A stretch of DNA of 64,000 nt from Hypomesus transpacificus (lineage: Eukaryota; Chordata; Actinopteri; Osmeriformes; Osmeridae). A program made the position numbers and the translations under genes. The notes under the pieces were generated by a model. That model worked only from the letters and a program-made list of their open reading frames with translations. It had not been told where the DNA came from and searched no databases. Shown here in pieces: positions 52,801-64,000 of this stretch. The stretch lies in NCBI RefSeq assembly GCF_021917145.1, contig NC_061062.1:7881428-7945427 (forward strand), written 5' to 3'. Positions within the stretch are counted from its first letter, which is position 1. Every line of letters begins with the position of its first letter.

Positions 52801-55196
52801 TCAAACACCGTCAATGGATAAACACGCTATTTGTCCCCATATTCATGGGGTCAGATAGGTATTGTGTAGATTAGATATTGGTGACAACAAGGACTTTAGC
52901 ACAGGTAGGACAGCCAAGGCCAATCTAGAGTTACTTGTGGCTAATCCTGCTGGTACATAGAATCTAGGATTAGATGGACATTTTGTGTTGTTGTGATATT
53001 GCTTGAAATGGTTTGATAATGTTTAAAGTGCTCTTTATCTCTCTCATATCTTTGTGTAAAATAAAGTGTTTTGTGTGTTCAGTGTATAGACTATATAATA
53101 TTAGACACACCGGTACATGTTTTTGTATTACTAACAAATATCGTGCAAAAAAGGATTTACATTTAATGTCTCTATGCCACAGGGTGATGAGCTGAATAAG
53201 GTATTGTCATAACAAGCTGCTCATGTATGACGGTGGTTCCCTCCCTGTTCACTCCAATCCCCAGGATTCCACTGGCAGCTTTGTTCTCCCCTTCCGCCAA
53301 GTGCTGTACTCTCCCTACCCGACAACGCACATCGACGTGGACATCAACACCGTGAAGCAGATGCCCCCATGCCACGAGCACACGTACAACCAGCGGCGCT
53401 ACATCCGCTCTGAGCTCAGTGCCCTCTGGCGTGCCGTCAGCGAGGAGGAGATCACGCCCGAGGCCTTCATCCACACTGCTGAGACCTTCACCCCGGATCT
53501 GTATGCTCTTCTTCTACTCTGAGCAGCTATCGTAGGCAGTTCACTGGATACATAAACTAGGGGCAGTAGACTAAGCCGTTCTGCAGAGAAGGGAGACTGG
53601 CATTGGTCACGTTTTGGAATGAAGGGAGAAAACGGGACACAGTAACATGGCGGATATTGCTACTATTTTATTTTTTTAAGCTGCAAAGTGCTGCGGGAAA
53701 CCCTGTATATAAATGTAACTATGTCAATGTAATCAGTCACTTACACTGTGATATTCTCCCTTCTAGAAACATCTTTCAGGATGTCATGCACAAAGACACC
53801 CTTGTTAAGTCTTTTATAGATGAGGTAAGAACGTAAGGCCTAAATGTAGTCAAAAGTTTATACTTTGTGTTATTCACCCCCCCAAACAATATGATCCAGC
53901 ATGTGTGAGCTCTCCAAGCTAACCAGTCTCCTGTTCCCCAGGTGTTCATGCTGAAGCCCGGCCTCTCCCTGCGGAGCACATACTTGGCCCAGTTCTTGCT
54001 CCTGCTCCACAGGAAGGCGCTCACTCTGCTCAAATACATCGAGGACGAGACGTGAGTACCGACCCCGCCACTGCACCTCTCAAGATGAGCTCAGCTCGCT
54101 CCGTTTAAAAATACAACGATACGATATGTTCATGTACTGTGTTGATGGCAAGGTGATGTCGAAATGTATTTCGATACATTGATTGCTTAGATGTATGAAT
54201 GATGAAAGTAGGGAGTTCTTTTAAGACATATATGCTGCATGGCCAAAGGTATTGGGACGCCTCTTCAAGTTAGTGCTGAATCACTAAGCTGAACACAAAG
54301 CAAGAAATCTCTGGAGCTTTATGGAATGGGTTTCCATGTTTTATTCCATGTTCCATGTTCTATTCCATGCACAACGCCAAGCATTGACTGGAAGGATGTA
54401 TGGATTGCCCATTGGACTGCAAAGCAGAGGAAAAGCATTCTCTGTCGTGATAATCATGCACCATCTAGCAGTTTGAAAGAATAATCTGGATTTGACAAAT
54501 GCAAGAAGTCTACATACGAATGAGCAGTGGGAACTGTTTTGTGTCTAACCCTCTTCCACCAAAATACATTTGAATGCTAAATAATACATGCTTGTTTGTG
54601 CAAACTTACTTGGCGAATAAAGCTGATTCTTGTGAGGTGTTGATACAGAACTCATGTGTTGGAGTTTGGTGTGGAAACATCTGACAGCTTGCACAAAACC
54701 CTGACCTCAACCCCAAAACCCTGACCTCAATTTTTTTTGCCCATAAATATCTTACATATAAACTGCGGAACAGAGACTGAAGTCATACCGTTTATAGAGA
54801 CTAACCTTTTTTACTTCTGCAGTGCCCAATATCACTAATGCTCTTGGGGCTGAATGAAAGGAAATCCTTGCACCAATATTCTACCATCTATTGGAAAGCC
54901 TTGCCACAAAAGTGAGGCATTTATAACTGAAAACTGAGTAGGTGTACATATACTTTTGCCCATATAGTGTATGTTTAGTTGTTAACCATGACACCGTTTG
55001 TTCTCACAGGCAAAAGGGAAAGAAGCCGTTCCGCTCCTTGCGCAACTTGAAGACAGATCTGAACCTAATGGTAGAGGGCGACCTAAATATCATCATGGCC
55101 TTTGCTGAGAAGTTGAGGGCAGGACTGCACTCTTTTGTTTTTGGAAAACCTTTCTACACCAGCGTTCAAGAGCGGGACGCACTCATGAGCTTTTGA
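49827..55196 (+). CDS. c9orf72: C9orf72 guanine nucleotide exchange complex subunit (longin-DENN)
   Basis: The coding exons are 49827-50273, 50937-51032, 51261-51325, 51577-51649, 52546-52662, 53265-53500, 53767-53824, 53942-54051 and 55010-55196; a non-coding exon probably ends at 49280. The total is 462 aa against 481 in human, and all phases fit. C9orf72 forms a complex with SMCR8 and WDR41 in autophagy and lysosome regulation. The N-terminal longin part has AATFAYWDNILGPRVRH. The DENN part includes NDDDIGDSCHE, SGLFVQGLLK-like and GSFVLPFRQV motifs and ends FYTSVQERDALMSF. The 20-residue segment encoded by human coding exon 2 of the second kind (exon 3, 60 nt) has no counterpart in the 663-bp intron after 50273; skipping it keeps the frame. 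The ATG at 49827 (MSSGCPPQSPAVAK) aligns with the human start. Introns carry a hairpin, a hAT element and a Tc1-type element. Confidence 0.95.
50730..50799. repeat. Near-perfect hairpin in c9orf72 intron
   Basis: Arms of 26 nt, from GTAATAGTGTTGTTATC at 50730 to its inverse ending GGTGTTATC-type/ACTATTAC at 50799, pair with a single mismatch around an 18-nt loop that itself repeats TTCTAGTTAGAATCC. It could be a small non-autonomous element; no target duplication was resolved. Confidence 0.85.
51948..52290. mobile_element. Non-autonomous hAT element with an 8-bp target duplication
   Basis: The 343-bp element begins TAGGGATGCAACA and ends TGTGGCATCCCTA, which are inverted repeats with one mismatch. 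It is flanked by identical ATGTGTAG at 51940-51947 and 52291-52298. An 8-bp duplication is diagnostic for hAT transposons. It has no transposase frame. It lies in the c9orf72 intron before exon 52546-52662. Confidence 0.9.
54231..54972. mobile_element. Degraded Tc1/mariner-type non-autonomous element
   Basis: The left end (GCATGGCCAAAGGTATTGGG) and the right end (TACTTTTGCCCATATAGTGT) are imperfect inverted repeats of the common fish CACTATATGGCCAAAAGTAT terminus. About 740 bp, with no transposase frame. It lies in the last c9orf72 intron. Many differences between the ends indicate an old copy. Confidence 0.75.
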
Positions 55197-57050
55197 ACGT
55201 AATGTACTTAAGTGTCTTCCTTGCAGAGATGCATCAAAATTTGGGACAATTGTTGGGTTGTTGACCGCTTCCAAATCCGTTGTTACAAAATGATCAAAAT
55301 GGTTCATACCTTCCCAATGCTTCTCCAGTGTATGTGCTCGACAAGGGATTTAATCAAACACATCTAATACTTTGACAGACACAATATTGTCAAATTTGAT
55401 TGCTTGCAGTTAAACCTTTTAAGGAGTTTGGTATTGAGAATGAAGTAGAACTTGAATAGAGCTGACAGTAGCCGTTGTTTTACTTTATATGAACAAATGT
55501 TTTGGTTATGCTGCAGGTCACGTAGGGACTGTAGTTGATTAGCGATTTCAAATAGGCTTTAAAGACATTAAAACCGACAAACTGTCAGAACAGTTTGCCT
55601 TATTTAATTATAGTTTTGAAAAGCCTTTCATACAGCATTCAGCTTACAGAAAGGTTGTTAAGATGCACTGTTGTGGGTTTGATGTGTCACTTTACAAATT
55701 GTATTTGAAATCATTTTTCAAAGCACGAGTGTCTTATGTGTGTGTCTTTCTTATGTAATATGTGTATATTTTATGACTGTGCTGTACTGGTCTTTGAGAA
55801 AACAAATACAAAAATAATATTGTGATTGAGTCAATAGTTGGAATATTTTACAGGATGTTCGCATCCGTGTACAAGTAGTTAATGGCCATCTTCCTGTACT
55901 TAATAATAATTTGCTAGTGGTAACTTAATTAACCAAACCAAAAACGGGTCTCATCAGTGTGTCTCTCCATCAAAGGGGGATGCAAATATTGATGTAATGT
56001 TGAGGGTGTCAGGCATTAGCCCTTGACTGAGAATATGTTCAAGGACAAACTGGACTGACTGTAGTCTTGAGTTTGAGCATGACTATGTACTGAATGCTAT
56101 TGTTTTGGTATGTAAATATAATTGAATAATAATGTAACTTATTTGATGGATAGGCATCATGTAATATGCCCTCTCTTGTCTTGCTGTCATTGTCAAATGA
56201 AATATGTTGTCATAAAGGATATTCATAAAGCCAATGATTTAAACAAAAAGTAGATTTCTTTGTGCCAAATAGTACATGTGCATTGACCAACACAACTTAA
56301 CAGCTAAATCAAGTTTGGGTGTCTGATTATAAAGTATGCTATAAAGTGCTGGAAGTGTTTGAAGTCAAAAGAAAAATCTACATTATACTTCACTCAAAAG
56401 TTATATAACACCTCTATTTCCATTGAAGGTATCAATGCCTATATGAATTTGAGAGAAAAAGGAATAATGGTTAAATATATATTTTGTATACTCAGAGTAG
56501 CAATCTTTTGCTAATATAACAGAAAAACACTTGTTGCATTCTTTCTACAATCAATCTAATCAAATAGTCCGATTTTGTGGTCTACTCAACGGCATATAAA
56601 CTCGATTTATTAGTCCACGAGACCAGACATGGGACATGCTAAATCTGTTTCAGGCATTCTAAATAGTATGTTTGTATGGGTATCGGGAAGCACCCTTAGT
56701 ATGTCCCAGTATAATGTCAAATGCAGTAGGGCCTATGCCAAAAAATACTAGGATGCAAGGCACAAAATAATAATGATATAACATATTGTGTTTGAATAAA
56801 ACATTATGCTTGACTCCATATCGGTGCACAAATATAACTGTTTGGGAATATTGAAATAAAGGTTCAGAGGATGTTTTTACACAGAGGAAGTGTAAACATT
56901 GGCAAAACAAATCAAATCAAATAATAAAACACTGGAATTGTAAAATATTTTACAGGCCTATGTTTGAGAACCAAACATTCTTTAGACAAACTTTGAACAA
57001 AATCTGAGACGATGCTGCAACTACTTTTCAGAATTCCGCCTGTTTTGACA
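55197..57050. other. c9orf72 3' UTR and intergenic DNA
   Basis: AT-rich; the first part is presumably the c9orf72 3' UTR. The only canonical AATAAA hexamers noticed (56795-56800 and 56855-56860) are 1.6 kb away, so the true end is unclear. No gene was recognised. Confidence 0.4.
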
Positions 57051-60000
57051 CAGAATTACCCGATTGGTTAATTTTTGAGCGCTGCGGCCTGCGATAGGAG
57101 GAGATGTCAACCATCCAACCAGCAGCTATGTAAATATTGCGGAGAGGAGCAGTAGTTGACAATATAGGTAGGGCTAGATTGCAAGGCCGATGTATGAAAG
57201 AACAAAAGGATAACAACTACTGTGGGATTTGAGCAAAATGAAACCTGATGATACAGATAGTGTGAAAAGGTGTGTATTGGTTGTCATTACTTATGCTTTT
57301 ACTTCCATAGTAGAGATCAGAAGTCGCTGGGTTCGGCCTCGGTTTATGCTAGTAGTGTAAGCTAGTTAGCTACTGTACAGATATATCGTCTTCTATAGGT
57401 CGTCTGCTATAAATCGTCCTTAACTGCTTTGCCAGAGCTGTATCTGTATATCTTTTTTCATGAGTCAATAGCTTCCTAGTTTTCCTTTTATACTGTAGAC
57501 TAGCCTAGATATTTTGTGATTCTTATTGATGTACGTCGTCAGGATGACACTGACAGTCAGTCAAATGCTGGGACGGGTTGCACTGCCTGCAGACTGAAAG
57601 ATGCCCGAGCTGCATCTCAACAGTATGTACTCCACAGCTATAACTATTATTGAAAGCAATCTGATTACTACTAGCTAGTGTACATTTTTTAGTTACTTGC
57701 CAACTCCAAGATTATCGTCAGTTGTTCCCAAGGTAAAATTACTGAGCTAGCCCTACTTAAGTAGTAGTGTGCTAGCTATAGCAGTTAGCTCTTAGCAGAG
57801 CTGCAGACTGTTATTTAGCAACTCAATAACAAGCTAACATTATACTTTTGGTATTGGGACTGTAGCGAGATGACTTACTATAAATATATAGTTGATGGCT
57901 AGTATTATGTTTAGTTAGCGTTTGACCATTCGTGCCATTACTTCTAGTAGATGTACCAATGTAGAACTAGCTAAGCTAATGCCTAGTAGTACTAGAAGTA
58001 CAGTCCCTCCCAAGCACATTAACGTGTTTTGTCAGACTAGAAGAAACCACTCCGACACGAATGGAGGCTATTTGGGTGTCTTGGGTAAAATAACTAGTTG
58101 TCGTTTAACATAATCATTCTTTGAAGTTGTTTGTACAATGCTTATCAACATAGTTGGTGGTGGTGGTGTTACAATGGCCACACTTCATTGTAGGCGGTTT
58201 ATCATTCTATGCCAAGGGAGATTCTGATAAAGACAGTTGCCATTTACTGCCAGACCTGCAGTCATATTCCAGTAGAAAATATATCAGCAAGTTAAAGCAC
58301 CTGAGTGACTTTGTGTGGGAGATGTTAAGGATACTTGAAGCTCAAAGTCACACCAACTACAGTAGTATTAGGCCTACAGTTGCTTTGACAAGATCAGTTG
58401 TTTTGACATAAAATCGTTGTTGGTCATCACGAGAGTGCTTTTCGGTTGCTTTGGGATGTCTTCATTTTTATTCCACCCACTATCCTAAAACACATGTCAG
58501 AGAACTGTGTTTCGCCCTGTATTCCCGTCATATCTGGTTTTGCAGGTTTCTGCTACCATCATCTCAAACAAGTCTGTCAGGAATAGCATAGCATTCAATC
58601 TATGCTTGGGATTTATACTTTCTATTAGACAGTACACGGAACACAAAGATTCATAAAAATAGGCCTAACCCCCAAATATACAACAGATATGGTAAAAGTG
58701 AACAGAGGCACTCGTGAAACAAGCATGTTAAAGTTACAAATGTTTTAAATTGACTGAGACGAACTTGTTTCTTAAAACACTGTCAGTTAATTAACCCAAA
58801 GCGGATCTTGTAGCCTGTCTTGAAGGCTAGTAGGCTGTAGGCTACATCCCTGTATTTCTACACCCATTGTGTATTGAGGCTTGCTCATATATTTTTGTGT
58901 ATTGAACACTTCTGAAACTTGCTAGTGTACACACACATATTGACACAGTTCCTCATCAGATATTCACACGTTTCTCAATAAAGCTCCTGTTAGCCAAGCT
59001 CCTGTTGACAATCTTTTTGTTCGATTTGCCGTACTGGCCCTAATTAAACTGTAAGCAGGGCTGCCAAGCATTCTTGTTCATGACTAGGCTTGCTGGCACG
59101 TGTGCATACTTAGGAACTACTTTTGCGTAGTGGCTTTTGTATATCCATCTTGGATGCACATGAATTATGTCAAGTAGCATATACACAGGTAGGCAAGTTT
59201 ATTATTGCATGGATTAGCCTACACGTCAAATCTTTTGGCTCAGAACTACATTTTCAACTAATCTAAGCTAAGACAGTGTAGGCTAAGCAAGTGATATGCT
59301 GTTGGGGAGAGCTGAAATGACGGAAGACTGAAATGTATAACGGTGGTGACACTGAAAAATCACTAGGTTGTTTACTTTATCTGAACAAAATGTTCGCTGA
59401 AAGCCGTTAGCCTGAATAGTGATGAAGGTTTGGGAAAAAAGTTAATCAATTTGAGCATGCAGTAGGGAAGTACATCTGTCCTTGACTGGCATTGTGTGAT
59501 GACTTTCATAGATTGATAACATGAAAAGCATACAAATATAAAGATTGAGGTTTTTCCATCTGTAAACAACTGGTCCACCTGAACATTTTGACATTTGAAC
59601 AGAGTCAATAGCTTAAAAATATAGTGTGCAGTAGGGAGGTACACAAGTCCTATTGATATCTTTGAGAACTTTGAGCTACCTTACCATAAAAACCAGAAGA
59701 GTTGTCAGAAGTCACCGCACACAATGTTTGTAGCTTTCTAGATAGGTGGATGAAGAGTAGACCTATCTTCCATTGACCACCATTCATTTTATAGCATGAA
59801 AAGTATAAAAGATCAAAGATGGGGTTTTTCACAGTAAGGGAATAAATTGTGTTTTTCCTTTCAACAAACACACTAGTAGAAGTATCCTATGCAGGATTTT
59901 TGCTTTCACCAAACAGTAATAATAAGTACGCAGGATAACATTAGTGTCATTGCTTTTAACACTAATTAGCATAACTGACAAGGCCACAACACACAACAAA

Positions 60001-60299
60001 ACTGATGTTACAAAGGACATGATCAACAATTAAAATGTCTATTAATGACAACAGAGTTGGGTGTTTATTTATTCCTATTGACTAATTTTGCTTTTCAGGT
60101 TGTGCATTCCCTGATATGATCAATGTCCGATTTTTTTCTCCTTGTTTTGATCCGTCATTCATGCATTCAATTTACTTGCTTAATTAAGCAACGCATAGGC
60201 CTACCTGTAAGTTCTGTTGGGCCTGTCAAATGTGGTCACTGGCCAGCCTATTGGTTGTGTATCATGAATCTACTAAACTCGTGTTTTTTTTCTCTCCAG
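57051..60299 (+). promoter_or_regulatory. bltp1 5' region (promoter and non-coding leader, inferred)
   Basis: An inverted CCAAT box (GATTGG) lies at about 57062. The downstream block to about 57270 is less AT-rich and ends AAAAG in front of a GTGTGT donor-like site. It is a candidate promoter and non-coding first exon for bltp1, which begins coding in an exon whose acceptor is at 60298-60299. No coding exon was seen in the 3 kb between. Function is assigned by position only. Confidence 0.3.
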
Positions 60300-60329
60300 T
60301 TTTGGGTGTCAGACTGAGCCACTGTAGCA

Positions 60330-63300
60330 ATGGAAGGACAAAAAGCCAATGAGAGCACCTTTCCCAGTGTCGATGACTTGGATGACTTCCTCACCAAGCA
60401 TGATTCCAATTTTGTGTGGCTCCTTGTGGGTAAGTGTCTTCTGTTCAATGTTTCATAGAAAAGGGTATTGTTTGAGATCTTCTGTAACGTCTCACCAGAA
60501 AGTGTTGTTTTTTCTGAGTGGAGGCACATCTGAGGTGAGAATAGTGACAAAACTCTGAAAGCTTGAAAGAGAACATTTGAAAAGCCGTAAAGTTGAAATA
60601 AACAATCTGCAAACTCATAGTATAATTGTGCACTGCTTATAATTAAAAGAAGCAAGCTTGTAACTTGACATGTTGACGTGAACATATTTGTAACATTTAA
60701 AAGCATAATTTGTTTACATACATATTCCAAATTCAATTCCGAGTGTTCATATGTGTTTTTGCGTAGTTGAGTAGTAACTCCATATTTCACACTATAGAGT
60801 TGACTAATGAAGGCTGATTAAATGTGTTAGGCCATGTCCAGTTTATCATCATAATGGTGGGTGTAGGGTCACGTACACCTATAACCTTAATTAGAGAAAG
60901 TGTTATTAGTTGTTGCTGAGAAACATGTACATTTGTTAGTCTTAAGATAGCGCTATTGAATCACTAAAACATTATTTCCTGCTGTTCAAAAAATATATTG
61001 GATTATGTTCTGTCTTTATCTTCTAGCCACCATTCTGTCCTGTGGATGGATCATATATTTAACCTATTACAACTCTCGCAACATTGGCCTCATCTTAACG
61101 CTCATCATCAACAGACTGTATAAGGAAGGATACATACACATCGGTAAGTGGGGTCCATTGAACTGTGTTTGAATAGGACCTGTAGCACCCAATAATGTAA
61201 TCATTTTCAGAAAATGCAATAAACCTTGCACTTAACTTAATACAATGTCCTTACTGATATCGTCAATAATTACCAATAAGTTATTACATTATCAGCAAAA
61301 ATGTTATTGAAATATTAGTCAAGGCATTTTATTACATTATTGGTTAAGTGCAAGTTTGCTTACATTCAGGCGTTTTCAAATTTTAAAGAAATTACTACAT
61401 TATTGGGTGCTAAAGGACCTAACGTTGTTGCCTGGATGATGACATGTCTAACATTTAATTCAGTTTGACAACTCTTCCTCTGTAAGACAACATGGTTTCA
61501 GGTGGCTTGAGCCCCACTTGATGTGCTTGGGCAGTCTCAGATCCTTTTTTATTGCGATGCACTGGGGAAGTTTCCTCGCTGTGTTAAACTGGTACTCTAT
61601 GCCATGTTACACTGATGCAACATTTTGAAACTGGCAGAAGTCTCCAGCTAAAGCTTCATACTGCATTTAGGTGCTACATGAAGCTCTAGATGGGCATTAG
61701 ATTGTTTGCTAAAATCTTGAGACAAATGTGGACTATAGGGCTATACTGTCGGATTTGTCGTTAACCAAAAAGTAACGCTTTTAATCTAGTGGACAATGCG
61801 TGCTTGATTAACATACTAGTCCATTTCCTTAATCTTAATCAAAATATTAAATCCTGTTTTTAGTCCTAATCGGAAAAACCTTTTTGGTTTTATATTTCAC
61901 AATGCGTTGTGAAATATTCGAAAAATGTTGATGACACCTCAGATTACAAACACCTTTCACGACTGTGGGTTGTCGTGATAACCTATTGAAGGAGGCTTGC
62001 TGCACCTACCATGTAGATGGATTATTATTGAGGTCGCACAGATTATATTTTGGGAGCACATGCAATCAACGAAAGAGCATAAAATGAAATGAAAGACGTT
62101 TTTCCATCATCACACAGTATATATTGCCCAGGCATTTTATACTTCAAGGTACAATTAACCAAGGTAGTTGCAAAAGCTCCAGTGCAGCCAACCAAAACTT
62201 GCATGGTATCAGCCTATCCATGTCTCTGTGCCTGTGCTTATCCCTTAGAAATAGGTTGTTTCTTTGTTGTTACTTGTGACGCATGTATTACAATGAACGT
62301 AACATTTTGTTGAGGTACCTTTAGCTTCTACCTTGCATTTGCTCAGAAGTGGCACCATCTGTTAAGATATGATGAACATCTGTCTACACTGGTATATTGA
62401 TGAATAAAAATGCAAATACTTTTTTCTATGTACAGGGTCCTTTTCCTTCTCTGTTCTGTCAGGGAAGGTCATGTTCAGGGATGTGTACTTTATTAATGAA
62501 GACATGTCTATCAGGTAACTCCATCCTTCCTTCTCAAATGTAAATTTTCTATTCTACATCAAAGCCCTGTGCTTTAAGTGTATTTACTATACTTGGCCCC
62601 AATATTTAGCATACAAAAATGTTGCCTTACCTTTATTTTGTGTTCTCTCTAGGATACAAGACGGCTTCCTTATTTTTCGCTGGTGGAAAATGTATAACCC
62701 CAAACAGAAACAACATGGTGAGTTGGTGGATAATACAAATGTTTTAAAATGTGGGTGTGTACATATTTTATTTTTATCTACTTAGGAAGTGGTTGATTAA
62801 TTGGCGATGGTCTTTTTCCTGCTCCAAACAACCATTATATCTGCCTTTCAAAATCGAATATCAGTCGACATCTAGTATAACAGTCATGATCCTTGATCAC
62901 CTCAGCTATATTTGCATGCGGTATTCTCTTCTCATTAGATCCCAAAGCAGAAACCAGGCTTTACGTGACGGTGAACGGATTTGAGTTTCACGTCTACAAC
63001 CGCACAGACCTCTATGCCAGGCTACAGGAGATCTTTGGACTGGAACCCACCCTCAAACCTCCCCAAAAGGACGGGGAAAAGGGAAGGGACGAGCGAGACA
63101 AGACCTTGGACAGGTCAAACAGCTGCTCATTATTCATTCTACCAATGTCTAATTAATTCCATAACACATTTCATGAAACGACCGTGCCTCACATTCCAGG
63201 GTTGAATATGATAAGCTTTTTCCTCCACAATGTTCATAGAACTCGAGTGTTTGCATGACTTTTTAGTATCAACATGAAAGCAGAGACTCCGGACCCGTCA

Positions 63301-63739
63301 TCGTCATGGAGATCCCTTATACCGGTCATAAAAGTCAACATCAGCGCTGTGAGTTCTCATTTCCTCCATCCATAGTAGGATGCTCTGTGGCACATGCGCT
63401 TTAGTATAAGAGGAATTATTTTTGTCTGAAAATATAAAATAATAAATATTTGTATATACAAATGTATATAATAATAATAAAAATTACTCTGGAATTTGTT
63501 GGATTTTAAACATATATCATGTTTATATTTGTGGTGATCAACCAGGGTCGGCTTGCATTTGGGAACCACCACCTCCCCCAGACGTTGTGCATGAACTTTG
63601 AGGATGCGTTCCTGACCTACACCACCAAGCCACCGTCCAGCCACCTCGACCAGTACATGCACATTGTCAAGGGCTCCCTGGAGAACGTCCGTGTCATGCT
63701 GGTGCCAAGCCCACGCTACCTGGGCATGCAGAACGACGA
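60330..63739 (+). CDS. bltp1: BLTP1 (KIAA1109/Tweek) N-terminus, gene continues beyond the window
   Basis: Seven coding exons are visible: 60330-60429, 61027-61143, 62436-62514, 62653-62717, 62939-63113, 63267-63348 and 63546-63739. Phases match, giving about 270 residues of a protein of about 5000. BLTP1 is a bridge-like lipid transfer protein that spans membrane contact sites and moves bulk lipid along a hydrophobic groove. The N-terminus has the conserved VDDLDDFLTKHDSN lead-in and a membrane anchor (about residues 30-50, WLLVATILSCGWIIYLTYY). The chorein-like start of the rod follows (GYIHIGSFSFSVLSGKV, MSIRIQDGFLIFRWWKMYNP, TYTTKPPSSHLDQYMHIVKG). The charged linker after GLEPTLKPP differs most from mammals. 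The start ATG lies 30 nt inside an exon. The last visible donor is GTGAGT at 63740. Confidence 0.95.
61175..61420. mobile_element. MITE-like palindromic element in a bltp1 intron
   Basis: The left end (AGGACCTGTAGCACCCAATA) is inverted at the right end (TATTGGGTGCTAAAGGACCT). Internal blocks TTGCACTTAAC and GGTTAAGTGCAA also pair, so the whole 246 bp folds back on itself. There is no coding frame. The family was not identified. Confidence 0.8.
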
Positions 63740-63780
63740 GTGAGTGCAATTCAAAATCGAAAACCAAAGGAGAAGCAATG

Positions 63781-63955
63781 ATCTGTCGTGTATTTGAGTT
63801 GGCCACATAGATTTCTGTGTCATCTGCACATAAATGGATATTTGAGGTTTTGCCAGATAATGGGAGTTCATTCATAAAAATTGAAAAGGGAAGGGGTCTC
63901 AAATTAGAGCTTTGCGGAACACTTCTATTAATATCAAGAAGAACAGGTACACAGT
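63781..63955 (-). mobile_element. LINE reverse transcriptase fragment antisense in a bltp1 intron
   Basis: The minus strand encodes about 55 open codons with two adjacent reverse transcriptase blocks: SVPQSSNLRPLPFSIFMNEL (the VPQGS-type motif) and NIHLCADDTEIYVA, containing the ADD of the catalytic YADD-type motif. Sequence before and after is not recognisable, so it is an isolated remnant. Confidence 0.75.
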
Positions 63956-64000
63956 ACACAAGTACTTTTATAATTTAGTACTTGATAAAAGTACTTGTGT
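63956..64000. repeat. Perfect 16-nt inverted repeat at the window edge
   Basis: ACACAAGTACTTTTAT (63956-63971) is exactly inverted at 63985-64000 with a 13-nt loop. The repeat may extend past the window. Confidence 0.85.

Noticed and set aside
63357-63959. A 200-codon open frame on the minus strand overlapping a bltp1 exon
   Set aside because: It is a chance join of the antisense of a bltp1 coding exon with an isolated LINE reverse transcriptase remnant; not a gene.

Overview
The window is nuclear DNA from a ray-finned fish, almost certainly a teleost. Coding sequence is sparse and split into short exons with GT..AG introns. The spaces between exons are AT-rich and hold fish-type repeats: an IR/DR Tc1 transposon, hAT-like and TTAA-flanked non-autonomous elements, an L2-like LINE tail and a tRNA-derived SINE. 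Every protein-coding gene found is recognisable as the fish form of a vertebrate gene.

Layout, left to right: (1) fam241a, minus strand, 2 exons. (2) The last four exons of a class I-type (fish Adh8-like) alcohol dehydrogenase, plus strand; its zinc-binding 5' half is not found. (3) A complete Tc1 element at 8961-10621 with an open transposase frame. (4) metap1, minus, 11 coding exons, 386 codons. (5) eif4e, plus, 7 coding exons, 216 codons, head to head with metap1 across about 410 bp. (6) A repeat-rich gene desert of about 15 kb from 27.9 to 42.5 kb, with a foldback element, a LINE tail, a 40-bp minisatellite, a G24 run and a SINE. (7) lingo2, plus, single coding exon of 612 codons, with a 17-codon upstream ORF. 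(8) About 5 kb of mostly featureless DNA. (9) c9orf72, plus, 10 coding exons, 462 codons. (10) The first seven coding exons of bltp1 (KIAA1109), plus, running off the right edge.

Synteny supports the calls. The order eif4e(+)/metap1(-)/adh(+) is the mirror image of human 4q23, fam241a and bltp1 also lie on human 4q, and lingo2 next to c9orf72 matches human 9p21. The window therefore joins a 4q-like block, a 9p21-like block and a second 4q-like piece.

The genes do not form an operon or one pathway. Two act in core translation and protein maturation: eIF4E binds the mRNA cap and MetAP1 removes the initiator methionine. C9orf72 and BLTP1 act in membrane traffic and lipid transfer, LINGO2 is a neuronal LRR-Ig surface protein, and FAM241A is a small single-pass membrane protein.

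I found no previously undescribed system. The observations most worth checking are the half-length adh, the absence of a counterpart to human C9orf72 coding exon 3, a 32-bp duplication of an eif4e splice donor, the lingo2 upstream ORF and the near-intact Tc1 transposon. Exon boundaries were read by eye from splice signals and remembered family sequences; no alignment was run.
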